Positions 47,029 to 55,971 of a stretch of DNA of 64,000 nucleotides are shown one piece after another. The position numbers and the translations under genes were made by a program. Source of the stretch: Leifsonia xyli subsp. cynodontis DSM 46306 (GTDB lineage: Bacteria; Actinomycetota; Actinomycetes; Actinomycetales; Microbacteriaceae); contig NC_022438.1 in the NCBI RefSeq assembly GCF_000470775.1, forward strand, positions 1,364,001-1,428,000, given 5' to 3'. How positions within the stretch are numbered: the stretch's first letter is position 1; the number at the start of each line of letters is the position of its first letter. The notes beneath the pieces were generated by a model. That model searched no databases. It was not told the origin of the DNA and worked only from the letters and a program-made list of their open reading frames with translations.

Positions 47029-47927
47029 GAGATGGTTTCAGTAGTCGTTTTTGGTGAGTTTGCGGGCGCTGGTGATCGCGATTGCTAGAGCGACGAGCGC
47101 CGTGATCGTTGAGGCGGTGCGGTCGTAGCGAGTGGCGAGTTTCCGGAAGGCGAGGATCCAGGCCATGGTGCGTTCGACTACCCAACAGTGTTTACCCAGT
47201 CACTGTTTGGAGTCGACTCCGATTCGTGCGATGCGTGCCTTGATCCCACGACAACGCAGGTAACAGCGGACGCGGCGGTTGTCGTAAGCCTTATCGGCGT
47301 GGAAGATAACCGGGCGGCGTCTGGGCCGACCGCGGCCGACGCCCTTGATCGCGGTGATGTTGTCTAACACAGGTTCCACGAGCATGGAGTCGTGTCGGTT
47401 GGCGCCGGAGATCTCCACATGCAGCGGGAGTCCGTTGCGGTCGGTCAGGACATGGTACTTGGTGCCCCGTTTCCCACGATCCGTGGGGTTAGGTCCAGTG
47501 AGATCGCCCCCCTTTTCGCCCGGACACTTACGGAGTCCAGGCAGGTTCTTGACCAGTCGATCATGCCAGCCTGGCCGAGTTCGTCGAGCATGATCTTCCG
47601 CAGTGCATCCCACGCGCCCGCTTCGGACCATTCACGCAGACGCCGCCAACAAGTGACCCCGGACCCATACCCCAACTCGGGCGGGAGCTTCTCCACGGGA
47701 TCCCCGTCAGCAGCACGAACACGATCCCAGCGAACACCTTCCGGTCAGGAACCCGAGGCTGCCCAGCCCGCCCATTGACCACAGGCGGCCGAGGCGGAAT
47801 CAACGGCTCCAGCCGCTCCCACAACATATCCGTAATGAACCGATCCTCAGCAAGCGTCGACACTCGACCAGCATCCCCGCTAACCAGCCACAACAACCAC
47901 CGCCACGCCGACTACTGAAACCACCTC
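47029..47927. mobile_element. IS5-family (IS427-group-like) insertion sequence, copy 2 (inverted)
   Basis: 899 bp in the opposite orientation to the copy at 24053-24951. Flanked by TTA (47026-47028 and 47928-47930). The end sequences and the transposase translations agree with copy 1 throughout what was compared. Inserted inside the right end of the IS21 element, between two of its terminal repeats, so it arrived later. Confidence 0.92.
47038..47863 (-). pseudogene. IS5-family transposase spread over three frames (copy 2)
   Basis: The same three-frame structure as the copy at 24117-24942: a first shift at GTGGAG, a second at AAAAGGGGGG, then a TGA after DSKQ before LGKHCWVVERT. The lesions being shared by two copies argues against sequencing error and shows that a damaged version transposed. 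Whether transposase came from an intact copy elsewhere, or from recoding at A4G6, cannot be told here. Confidence 0.8.
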
Positions 47928-48013
47928 TTAGCTTCGACACAACCAGCCCGGCAAGTCGCCGCCGGGGCCAGACAACTCCGACAACCCGGAGCCCGCTAAC
48001 AGTGACACAGACA

Positions 48014-49018
48014 GGCGATCGCCAGCTGCTGCTGATTCTCGTCGGTCTGGCCGAAATCCGCGTTGTTTGTCTGGGCCAGGATGACCTGCGCGCCGTCCCG
48101 CATCATATCGGTCAGCAGCTGGTCGTCGACAATGTCGAAGCAGATCGAGATGCCGGCGCGCACACCGTCGATGTCGACGACATTGGCCTTTGTGCCCGGT
48201 GTGTAGTCGCGGGCGATGAGGTCGATGAGCGAGGGCGCGAACAGTCGCCAGAACGCCCGATCGGGGACGTACTCGCCGAAGGGATATCGGATGCTTCTTG
48301 TCGTACTGGTCGAAAGCGCCTTTTCCCGCCTCCCACTTCAGCGACGAGGTGAAGTACTCGCCGTCGCGCTCCGTGATGGTGCCGACGACGAACGGGGCGC
48401 CGTAACGACGGCTGAGCGCGTCGAGGACGGCGGCCGCATCCGGGTCCCGGGTCGGGTCGGGCAGCGCGGAGCCCTCGGGCCAGAGGACCACATCGACCCG
48501 TTCGTCGGGCGAGATCCTCTGAGTCTCCTCGACCTGGTGTCGAACACGGCGCCGACCGGCGCCCTGTCGAAGTACCCCGCGGGGCCATTGCCCTGGACCG
48601 CGGCGATGCGGACAGTCCCGTGCGTGGGTGTCGGCCAGGCCGGGATGGCGAACACGAGGGCGACGGCGATGCCGGCCAGAGCCCAGCGCTGGACGCTGCG
48701 CACCTCGGCCGCGAATCCCAGCTCGATCAGCAGCGCCACCAGCCACACCATCGCGAATCCGAGACCCGCGATGCCGAGCCAGGCGGCGAGCGGCGCGAGG
48801 GGGCTCTCCGACTGCGACTCGGCGACGCGACCCCAGGAGAAGAGGAAGGCCGCCCCGGCGCGACGGCCGCGCAGCGCGAGCAGCACCATCGCGATACCGG
48901 CGAAGGTGAGCGGCCACCAGTCGCGATCAGGGAAACCCGCGTCCAGCACCGGTCCCGCAGCGGCGGCAAGGAGGATCGCGAACCAGAGCGGGAGCGGAGT
49001 GCGAGGCGGTCGGGTCAC
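48014..49018 (-). pseudogene. lnt: Apolipoprotein N-acyltransferase, truncated, frameshifted and internally deleted
   Basis: GTG 49018, 8 nt after TAGGCT (49032-49027). Membrane helices are followed by FSWGRVAESQSESPLAPLAAWLG, but the preceding helices are too few: an internal deletion is likely. The nitrilase-like domain is present in pieces: TVRIAAVQGNGP; then (after a missing base near 48539) VDVVLWPEGSALPD (Glu) and YDKKHP; then (after an extra base near 48284) PFGEYVPDRAFW and ISICFDIVDDQL (Cys). It breaks off at QQLAIA where the IS21 end begins. Non-functional. Confidence 0.87.
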
Positions 49019-49055
49019 GATTCGAGAGCCTAAGGCGTCGCGCTCGGTGCGTCGT

Positions 49056-51491
49056 TCAGGCAACGGACGAGTACGCCACGATGCCGCGGCGAATGGCGTC
49101 CAGCGCCTGCCGTGCGGTGCGTCCCACCTTCCCCTGAGCGACCAGCGAGAGCTGATCGAGCAGATCGATGGTCTGTTTTGTCCAGCGGACGAAGTCGCCC
49201 GCGGCCATATCCGCCTCGCGGAGCACGGCGTCCAGCCCCGAGCCCCGAGCCCACTGGTGCATCGCGAGCGCCAGAGCGGTGGAGGGCGGCTCGCTGCCGG
49301 GCAGGCGATTCTCCCGTTCCAGATCGTCCAGCCGGGACCACAGGTCGGTCGTTTTGTCGAGCGCGGGGCGGAAAGCCCCCTGTGGCAGCGCCCGGTCGTG
49401 CCCCAGCCCGTCGTCGCGGCGGGGCTCGAAGACGAGGGCGCAGGCCATCGCGGCGAGACTCGGAGCGTCCAGCTCCTTCCAGGTGCCGCGGCGCAAGCAC
49501 TCGGCGACGAGCAGGTCGCGCTCGCCGTAGATGCGCTTCAGAGTGCGGCCGTGGGCCGTCAACTGCGTCGCGCCGTCGTCGACGACGAGATAGCCCAGCT
49601 CGTCCAGCACATCCGAGACGCGGTCGAAGACCTTCGCGACGGCGCCGGTGCGGGACTGGATCTGCGCGCTGAGCCGGTCGGTCTCCCGCTTCAGCTTCCA
49701 CCAGCGCTCGGCCCAGCGGGCATGCTGCTCTCGATCCGGGCAGCGGTGGCACGGGTGCTCGCGCATCCGCTTGCGCAGCTCGGTCAGCTGCCGCTGGCGG
49801 CGATCGCGATCGGCACGCGAGGCGTTGTCGAGCCGCTGGCCCTTGCGCTCCAGATCGGTGAGCTCGCGACGGAGACGGGAGTACTCGCGGAAGTCGCCGA
49901 GGTGGCAGGTCATCGCCCTCTCGTAGCCGGCGAGCGATTCCTCCTGCTGGCGGACCTTGCGCGCCAGGTCGACCACCGCGCGGTCGGCCTGGAACTGCGC
50001 GAACGACGACTCCAGGATCTCCCGGGTGCGCTGCCGTCCGAACTGGTCGATCAGATTGACCGCCATGTTGTACGTCGGCCGGAAACTGGAGTTCAGGGGG
50101 TAGCTGCGCCGCGAGGCCAGCGACGCGACCGACTGCGGATCAAGACCGTCCTCCCACTGGATGACGGAGTGCCCTTCCACATCGATGCCACGCCGCCCGG
50201 CACGTCCGGTCAGCTGCGTGTACTCCCCCGGTGTGATCGGAACGCGGGATTCGCCGTTGAACTTCTCGAGCTTCTCGAGCACGATGGTCCGCGCCGGCAT
50301 GTTGATGCCGAGCGCCAGCGTCTCCGTCGCGAACACGACCTTGACCAGCTTGCGGCGGAAGAGCTCTTCCACGACCTCCTTGAACGCCGGCAGCATACCG
50401 GCGTGATGGGCGGCGACGCCGCGTTCCAGCCCCTCCAGCCACTCCCAATAGCCAAGCACCGCGAGATCCTCGTCCAGCAGTGTGCGGCAGCGCTCCTCCA
50501 CGATGGAGCGGATCTCGTCGCGCTCGCGCTGCTCGGTCAGCCGGACGCCAGCCCGCAGAGTCTGCTGTACGGCGGCGTCGCAGCCGTTGCGGCTGAAGAG
50601 GAAGAAGATGGCGGGAAGCAGGTTGTGCTCGTCCAGCAGCCGCACGATCTCGGCGCGGTTCATCCGGAACGAGTCCGGCCGTCCCCCGCGCGAATGGCGC
50701 CGGCCGACATCGCGCGTCTGCCGGCTGCTGAGCACGCGGCCCCCGGAGCGTGCCATCTGAACGAGCTCCGGGTTCACCCGGTTGGTCGCCGCCAGCCCCG
50801 ACGAGTCGAACAGGTCGATCAGCTTGGAGCGCATCAGGATGTGCTGCTCCAGCGGCACCGGACGCTCCTCGGAGACGACGACGTCCGTGTCGCCGCGGAC
50901 CGCCTGCAGCCAGTCGCCGAACTCCTCCGCGTTGGACACCGTCGCGCTGAGCGACACCATCCGCACCGGCGGGGGAAGATGGATGATGACCTCTTCCCAC
51001 ACAGCGCCGCGGAACCGATCAGCGAGGTAATGCACCTCGTCCATCACCACGTACGCCAGATCGCCGAGCAGATCGGAGTCCGCGTAAAGCATGTTGCGCA
51101 GCACCTCGGTCGTCATGACGACGATCCGGGCGTGCGAGTTGATGTTCGTGTCGCCGGTGAGCAGACCGACCGACTCGGGACCGTAGGTGTCCTGGAGCTC
51201 CTGGAACTTCTGGTTGCTCAGAGCTTTCATCGGAGTGGTGTAGAACACCTTCGCGTTCGCCTCGCGCATGGCGAGGAACACGGCGAACTCCGCGACGATC
51301 GTCTTGCCCGCGCCGGTGGGCGCGGCCACGAGCACGCTCCGGCCGTTCTCCAGGGACGTACACGCCTCCCGCTGGAACGGATCAAGGTCGAAGCGGAGCC
51401 CCGCCAGGAACGTCTCGAGCAGGGGCTGCCGTGTACGCTGTCGGGAAGCGGCGAAGCGCTCGGCCAGGGAGAGCTGCTGCTGATCGGTCAC
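49056..51491 (-). CDS. helY: DEVH-box helicase of the Ski2/Mtr4-like HelY group
   Basis: 811 residues. Walker A VAAPTGAGKTIVAEF, YTTPMKALSNQKFQEL (Ib), VVMDEVHYLADRFRG (DEVH box), VSLSATVSNAEEFGDWL (SAT), and QLTGRAGRRGIDVEGHSVI (motif VI). A long C-terminal arch-like alpha-helical domain with a CHRCPDREQHARW Cys pair follows. Predicted superfamily 2 RNA/DNA helicase, function little known in Actinobacteria. GTG 51491 is 6 nt after TAGGCT (51503-51498), leaderless. Positioned after tatC as in Mycobacterium (Rv2092c). Confidence 0.92.
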   Translation of the reverse strand: MTDQQQLSLAERFAASRQRTRQPLLETFLAGLRFDLDPFQREACTSLENGRSVLVAAPTGAGKTIVAEFAVFLAMREANAKVFYTTPMKALSNQKFQELQDTYGPESVGLLTGDTNINSHARIVVMTTEVLRNMLYADSDLLGDLAYVVMDEVHYLADRFRGAVWEEVIIHLPPPVRMVSLSATVSNAEEFGDWLQAVRGDTDVVVSEERPVPLEQHILMRSKLIDLFDSSGLAATNRVNPELVQMARSGGRVLSSRQTRDVGRRHSRGGRPDSFRMNRAEIVRLLDEHNLLPAIFFLFSRNGCDAAVQQTLRAGVRLTEQRERDEIRSIVEERCRTLLDEDLAVLGYWEWLEGLERGVAAHHAGMLPAFKEVVEELFRRKLVKVVFATETLALGINMPARTIVLEKLEKFNGESRVPITPGEYTQLTGRAGRRGIDVEGHSVIQWEDGLDPQSVASLASRRSYPLNSSFRPTYNMAVNLIDQFGRQRTREILESSFAQFQADRAVVDLARKVRQQEESLAGYERAMTCHLGDFREYSRLRRELTDLERKGQRLDNASRADRDRRQRQLTELRKRMREHPCHRCPDREQHARWAERWWKLKRETDRLSAQIQSRTGAVAKVFDRVSDVLDELGYLVVDDGATQLTAHGRTLKRIYGERDLLVAECLRRGTWKELDAPSLAAMACALVFEPRRDDGLGHDRALPQGAFRPALDKTTDLWSRLDDLERENRLPGSEPPSTALALAMHQWARGSGLDAVLREADMAAGDFVRWTKQTIDLLDQLSLVAQGKVGRTARQALDAIRRGIVAYSSVA

Positions 51492-51552
51492 CGCACCAGC
51501 CTATGCTCTGCCCCAGCGCTCACAGCCGTCCCCCGCGGCCGATCGGCCTGGC

Positions 51553-52344
51553 CTAGACGGGGAGGTCGGCTTCCAACCGCTGGGCGGCTTTGGCGGCCCG
51601 GCGATCGTGCAGCCACGACACGCCGTAGGCCCCGAAGTAGAGGAACACCATCGGGATCGCCAGCAGGAACATCGAAAGCACATCGGCCGCGGGCGTCGCG
51701 ATCGCCGTGAAGAGGACGATCGCGATCATCGCCCAGCGCCACGACGCGATGATCGTTTTGGCGCTCAGCACCCCCACGAAGTTGAGCAGCACCAGGAACA
51801 CAGGCAGCACGAACGCGACCCCGACGGCGATGACAAGCTTCATGATGAAGTCGAAGTAGGTCTTGGCGCCGATGATCGCCGAGTCCTGCTCCGGGGCGAA
51901 GCTCGTCAGCAGGCTCACGATGTGCGGCACCAGCAACCAGCCGACGAAGCCTCCCGCGATGAACAGCGGCACGGCGGTGAAGAAGAACCCAAAGGCGTAC
52001 TTCAGCTCCCGGCGCGTCAGCGCGGGGACGAAGAACGCCCAGATCTGCCACAGCCAAACGGGACTGGAGATGATGGCGCCGATGGTGATCGCCATCTGCA
52101 TCTTGAGGTCGAACGCCCCCGTGATGCTGTCGTAGTTGAGCATGGCCTCACGGCCCTGCTGCGCGGCGATGTCGGTGACAGGCCCACGCATCGCGTTCAT
52201 GATGGGTGAGGCGAGAAACCAGCCGACGACGGCTCCGGCGAACAGAGCGATCGCCGATCGGAAGAGGCGTTTACGAAGCTCGATGAAGTGCTCGGCAAGC
52301 GACATCCTGCCTTCGCTGTTCTTGCCTCGCTTCTTCGAGGCCAC
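51553..52344 (-). CDS. tatC: Sec-independent protein translocase subunit TatC
   Basis: About 263 residues from GTG 52344. Core: MSLAEHFIELRKRLFRSAIALFAG (the conserved MxLxEHLxELRxRL signature), WAFFVPALTRRELKYAFGFF, then about six membrane helices ending ATPAADVLSMFLLAIPMVFLYFGAY. Recognises twin-arginine signal peptides. The gene is 4 bp after tatA. GTG 52344 gives VASKKRGKNSEGR before the core; longer upstream frames overlap tatA and are not favoured. Confidence 0.94.
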   Translation of the reverse strand: MASKKRGKNSEGRMSLAEHFIELRKRLFRSAIALFAGAVVGWFLASPIMNAMRGPVTDIAAQQGREAMLNYDSITGAFDLKMQMAITIGAIISSPVWLWQIWAFFVPALTRRELKYAFGFFFTAVPLFIAGGFVGWLLVPHIVSLLTSFAPEQDSAIIGAKTYFDFIMKLVIAVGVAFVLPVFLVLLNFVGVLSAKTIIASWRWAMIAIVLFTAIATPAADVLSMFLLAIPMVFLYFGAYGVSWLHDRRAAKAAQRLEADLPV

Positions 52345-52348
52345 GGCG

Positions 52349-52579
52349 TTACTTGGAGTTCTGCTCGGACGAGGTGCCCGTGTCGGTCGTCGGGGCGGTG
52401 CCGCCACCTTCGCCCTTCTCCTTATCGCCATCCTTCTTCATCTCGTTGACTTCACCCTTGAAGATCCGCATGGACTGCCCGACGCTCTTGGCCAGAGCGG
52501 GAAGCTTCGGCGCGCCGAACAGGAGCAGGATGACTGCGAGAATGATGAGCAGATGCCATCCGGTGAGGCCGCCGAGCAT
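52349..52579 (-). CDS. tatA: Twin-arginine translocase subunit TatA
   Basis: 76 residues. MLGGLTGWHLLIILAVILLLFGAPKLPALAKSVGQSMRIFKGEV is the single helix followed by the FGAPKLPxLAKSxGxSMRxFK amphipathic helix. The hydrophilic, charged C-terminus is typical of TatA. ATG 52579 has AAAGGA at 7 nt upstream, which decides this start over the TTG at 52585. The RBS lies inside the end of the upstream small membrane-protein gene. Confidence 0.95.
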   Translation of the reverse strand: MLGGLTGWHLLIILAVILLLFGAPKLPALAKSVGQSMRIFKGEVNEMKKDGDKEKGEGGGTAPTTDTGTSSEQNSK

Positions 52580-52581
52580 GA

Positions 52582-52932
52582 TCAAGTCCTTTGGGTGAGG
52601 TGGGTTTGACGAAACGGGTTCGCGTTAATCAACAGTTTACCGCGCCTAACCCGTGAATCCCTGCGAGATTGCCGAACAAAGGCCCGGTTCGCGAGCGCTT
52701 GCGTACGCCGATCGCGAAGCTGCGTGGCGTCCAGGAGCACAGCAGGGTGAAAGGGAGCCTCCCGCACCTCCTGCATACGTCGTGTCAGTATTTCAGTACT
52801 CTCAAGGAGGGCCGCCGTCTCCGAGGCGGCGGCCATCAGCTTGCGGAACAGCCACCAGGCGAAGAACGCGAGCATCCCGAGGAGGCCGAGCACAAGCGCG
52901 AGCCAGATCAGGAGCCACGACCACCAAACCAT
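52582..52932 (-). CDS. Small membrane protein of unknown function between pafC and tatA
   Basis: 116 residues: one N-terminal transmembrane segment (WSWLLIWLALVLGLLGMLAFFAWWLF), then an amphipathic region with coiled-coil character (KLMAAASETAALLESTEILTRRM) and a basic C-terminus. No recognised domain. The position between pafC and tatA, with its stop 2 bp from the tatA ATG, suggests cotranscription with tatAC. The function may be linked to the Tat or WYL neighbours, but nothing in the sequence shows it. Confidence 0.62.
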   Translation of the reverse strand: MVWWSWLLIWLALVLGLLGMLAFFAWWLFRKLMAAASETAALLESTEILTRRMQEVREAPFHPAVLLDATQLRDRRTQALANRAFVRQSRRDSRVRRGKLLINANPFRQTHLTQRT

Positions 52933-52941
52933 GTGGCTATT

Positions 52942-53916
52942 TTAACGGTATCGACGGGCGCCCGCACGAGCCCATTCCGCGACGACACGACGCGCCTCGG
53001 GCGGATCGAGAACGGTGAGCACACCGGAGAGTCCCGCGACCAGCCGCTTGAGGCCGTGGAAGTGGGCGACGCGGACACTCGTGCGCAGCCGCCCGTCGCG
53101 CTCCTGGCGAACCGCGTTCTCGGGGATGTAGTCCTCGATCAGGGGCACAGCGGAGGCGGAGACCTCGATCGTGACCAGTGAGTCCTCCGGGGTGCCCTCG
53201 AACAGCGTCTCCGGGAGCGTGACATCGCCCGGCCGGTAGGAGATCGGCTCATCGGTGGCCACGAGGTCGTCGATGCGGTCGAGACGGAACGTGCGGATCG
53301 CGGTCCGGAGATGGTCCCAGCCGCGCAGATACCAGTCCTGGTCGATGGATTCGACGCGCAGCGGATCGACACGGCGCCGCTTCCGCTCGCCGCGCGAATT
53401 CCGGTAGGCGAACTCGAGCTGGGCGCCGGCGACCACCGCATCCCGGATGGTCGCCAGAGCCTCGTCCGACTCCGAGCGGGCGACGGCCACCTGACTGGGG
53501 GCCGCAGAGGCTCCTCGGGCCAGCTTCGCCATGAGCGAGCCGATGACATCGCGGTCGGCGTTCTCGGTCAGGGCCGTGAGGTACTGGAGTCCGGCGATGA
53601 GCGCGGCGGCCTCCCGGGCGGAGAAGCGCGGCGAGTCGTCGATCGCGACCTGGTGGGTGAGAACGATCTGATCGTTGTCCTCGAAATCGTCCCAGGCGAT
53701 GTCGAACAGGTCCCCCGGCTGGTAGGCGGTGGTCTCCCCCGGGATGCCGGAGACCGCGATGAGGCGGACGGCGTCGCGCATGCTCTCCTGGTCGACGCCG
53801 AAGTGCTGGGCCGCCTCGGCGACGCTCACCCGGTCCCTGTCCATCAGGTAGGGCACGAGTGCGAGCAGGAAGGCCAGTTTGTCCTGCGCCTGCATCGGAC
53901 GCCTCCACTCAGCCAT
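52942..53916 (-). CDS. pafC: WYL-domain transcriptional regulator PafC
   Basis: 324 residues. N-terminal winged helix (KLAFLLALVPYLMDRDRVSVAEAAQHFGVDQESMRDAVRLIA) and a central WYL-like domain (LEFAYRNSRGERKRRRVDPLRVESIDQDWYLRGWDH), then a C-terminal WCX-like extension. With PafB it activates RecA/LexA-independent DNA damage genes in mycobacteria. ATG 53916 overlaps the pafB stop by 8 bp, so the pair is coupled. Confidence 0.9.
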   Translation of the reverse strand: MAEWRRPMQAQDKLAFLLALVPYLMDRDRVSVAEAAQHFGVDQESMRDAVRLIAVSGIPGETTAYQPGDLFDIAWDDFEDNDQIVLTHQVAIDDSPRFSAREAAALIAGLQYLTALTENADRDVIGSLMAKLARGASAAPSQVAVARSESDEALATIRDAVVAGAQLEFAYRNSRGERKRRRVDPLRVESIDQDWYLRGWDHLRTAIRTFRLDRIDDLVATDEPISYRPGDVTLPETLFEGTPEDSLVTIEVSASAVPLIEDYIPENAVRQERDGRLRTSVRVAHFHGLKRLVAGLSGVLTVLDPPEARRVVAEWARAGARRYR

Positions 53917-54931
53917 GCACGCTCCCCTCGTGCGCCGCCGCCGTCGCGCGCAGCCGTCCGAGCACCTTGTCGCGCAGCTCCTCAGGGGCTATCACGTGTA
54001 CCTCCGGGCCGAAGCTCGCGAGCTGATCGGCGAGGATGTTGATGTCGGAGAAGTTGACCGCAAGCCGGAACGCTTCCCCTGCGCCCGCGATCGGGACCGC
54101 ATCGCCGGAGCGTTTGCCCAGACGGGTCGCCGCGTCGGTGCCGACTGTGACCTCGACCTCCGCGACATTGGCCGCCCAGATCGCATCCAGCTCCGCGAGC
54201 GCCTGCGCGGCGAAGTCGCCCTCCTCCTGCCGGAACCCGCGCGCGGTCAGCTTGACCGGGCCCACGATGCGGGAGAGGAGGAAAGTGCGCGCCTCCCCGG
54301 CGTCCTGGTCCATGCCCCGCACATGCCAGCGCCCCTGGTGCTGCACCAGGGCGAGCGGGGCGACAGTGCGCAGCCGGGACGCGCTCTCGCCGGGCTTCAG
54401 GTAGGGGAACTGGACGAGGACATGCCGCTCGAGGGCCTGGCTGAGCGGCTCGAACGCACTCTCCCGGGCGCGCAGACGGGGCGCGTAGCCGACGATGGGG
54501 TCGTCGGCCTCCACCCCGAGGGAACGCAGCTTCAGGAGCGCACGCCGGGACTCGCCGGAGAGCGAGCCCTCGCGCCAGACCGTGGCCGCGAGGCCGAGCA
54601 GGGTGATCTCCTCGGGTGAGAACACGACATCCTGAGGCAGGTCGTAGGCACCCTTCGGAATGCGGTAGCGCAGCAGCTGGTTGTTGCCGGCCGACTCGGG
54701 CGACTCCACCGTCTCCAGGGGCACGCCGAGCTCCCGGATGTCGTCCTTGTCGCGCTCGAACTGGCGCTCCAGGGAAGCGTTGCCGCCGTGCGCGTCGAAA
54801 CGCTGGCGGTAGCCCTGGACGGTGGACAGGATCTCATTCTTGGTCAGCCCGTTCTCGGTCGCGAGCAGCGCCAGGACGAGGCTGAACAGACGCTCCTCGA
54901 CCGGGACACGCGAGGACGAGGATCGAGACAC
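53909..54931 (-). CDS. pafB: WYL-domain transcriptional regulator PafB
   Basis: 340 residues. HTH ERLFSLVLALLATENGLTKNEILSTVQGYRQ, a helical spacer, the WYL core with VLVQFPYLKPGESASRLRTVAPLALVQHQGRWHVRGMDQD (WYL-like WHV), and a C-terminal WCX domain. It forms the PafBC heterodimer. GTG 54931 lies 6 nt after TAGAAT (54943-54938), leaderless. The gene just upstream encodes an FKBP-like lipoprotein, where other Actinobacteria have pafA and the proteasome genes. Confidence 0.9.
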   Translation of the reverse strand: MSRSSSSRVPVEERLFSLVLALLATENGLTKNEILSTVQGYRQRFDAHGGNASLERQFERDKDDIRELGVPLETVESPESAGNNQLLRYRIPKGAYDLPQDVVFSPEEITLLGLAATVWREGSLSGESRRALLKLRSLGVEADDPIVGYAPRLRARESAFEPLSQALERHVLVQFPYLKPGESASRLRTVAPLALVQHQGRWHVRGMDQDAGEARTFLLSRIVGPVKLTARGFRQEEGDFAAQALAELDAIWAANVAEVEVTVGTDAATRLGKRSGDAVPIAGAGEAFRLAVNFSDINILADQLASFGPEVHVIAPEELRDKVLGRLRATAAAHEGSVHG

Positions 54932-54974
54932 CCGCTCATTCTAGTCCGCGGACGAGTCCGGGCAGCCGAGGCGG

Positions 54975-55906
54975 TCAGCGGATGCCGAGGATGTCCACGA
55001 CCCAGGCCGAAGCGGGGAAGCCGCCGGAGGCGGGCGTCTCGATGACCAGCTGCGAGCCGGTCTTCTGGCCGACCAGTTCCTTCAGCATGCTCTGCGGGAG
55101 CACGCTCTGGTTCTGGCTCTGGATGGTGCTCTGGCCGGTCGCCAGACTCGCGAGGTCCGCAATCCCTGCGGTCCACGAACTGGTGACGATCTTCTTGTTC
55201 TCCCAGCCGACGACCGTGTAGTTCAGGACGATCTCGCTGTCCTTCTTGACGGTCGCACCGTCACCGGCCTTGAGCAGTTCGCTGCGCACGCTCTGGGGTG
55301 CGGAGCCCGAGGACGGGATGGTGATGCCGGGCTGGCCGGTCGGGGCGAGCACCACGGTCGGGAAGCCCGAAGCGGCCGGACGCACCGCGCCGTTGGCGGC
55401 CGAGGGGTAGGACTTGACGATGTCGATCACGTAGATCGGCGAGGTCCTCTTGTCCTGCGAGCCGGCGTCCGAGGGCGAGAGCACAATCGCGACGCGAGAG
55501 CCGACGGCCGCGCACTGCAGACCCTTGCTGATCGGGTCGGAGCCGAGCGGGAACCACTGTGTGCCGCGGCTCTGCCCGGCGATCTGGCCCGTGACGCCGT
55601 TGACCAGAGTGTAGCTCAGCTCGATCGAGTCGCCCTTGTGGACGCGGTCGCCGCTGCCTGCGGTGAGGATGCTGCGCTGCGATGAGGCGGTGTAGATCGG
55701 GGACGGCGCCGTCACCGTCGGCGAGCCGCCGAACCTTCCGGTGGCCGAGACCAGGGCGGAGGCCTTGCCCGCGGTCAGCTCGGTGCCGCAATCGGCGTTG
55801 GGGTCCGAGGAGCATCCGCTGAGCGCGGCGGCCACTAGGGCGGCGGCCACGAGGGCGGCGGCCAGGACGACGGCGGACGTTCTTCCGAGTGCGGTTGCTC
55901 TGCGCA
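54975..55906 (-). CDS. FKBP-like lipoprotein, catalytically degenerate
   Basis: About 310 residues. Signal RRATALGRTSAVVLAAALVAAALVAAALSGCSS with lipobox LSGC, then two FKBP-like domains (GDSIELSYTLVNGVTGQ; SEIVLNYTVVGWENKKIVTSSW ... QKTGSQLVIETPASGGFPASAWVVDILG). It resembles the lipoprotein at 36810 but lacks the FDSS aspartate (VTSS) and the YG and other aromatic active-site positions, so isomerase activity is doubtful. GTG 55906 with AGAGGA upstream fixes the start. It sits where pafA normally precedes pafB. Confidence 0.8.
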
Positions 55907-55971
55907 CGGGTCCTCTTTCGATCCGATCGGTGGTGAGCGGTCGCGCTGCTTTCGCGGCGGCCTCCCTCATG

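Larger units (their letters stand above)
44480..48013. mobile_element. IS21-family insertion sequence, with a nested IS5-family copy
   Basis: Outer ends TGTGACTATGTC at 44480 and TGTCTGTGTCAC (complement ending 48013), followed by the shared CCGGGTTGTCG block. Next to each end are partial repeats of TTGTCGAAGTTAGT-TGGCCCC: one at the left (about 44512-44531), and two at the right, one outside and one inside the nested IS (about 47945-47990 and 47017-47024 with 47928-47940). Such multiple-repeat ends are usual for IS21. Without the nested copy it is about 2.63 kb. No direct duplication is seen at its borders; the flanks belong to ald and lnt, suggesting a rearrangement. Confidence 0.8.

Noticed and set aside
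24053..47927. Composite transposon bounded by two inverted IS5-family copies
   Set aside because: The 22-kb interior is housekeeping (proS, ispG, dxr), each copy has its own TTA duplication, and the split gene at copy 1 restores its frame on excision, so independent insertions explain it. The same argument excludes an inversion between the copies.
48216..51710. A 1164-codon open frame on the plus strand, antisense to helY and lnt
   Set aside because: No conserved motifs; it is the reverse of a well-supported DEVH helicase and of the lnt pseudogene.
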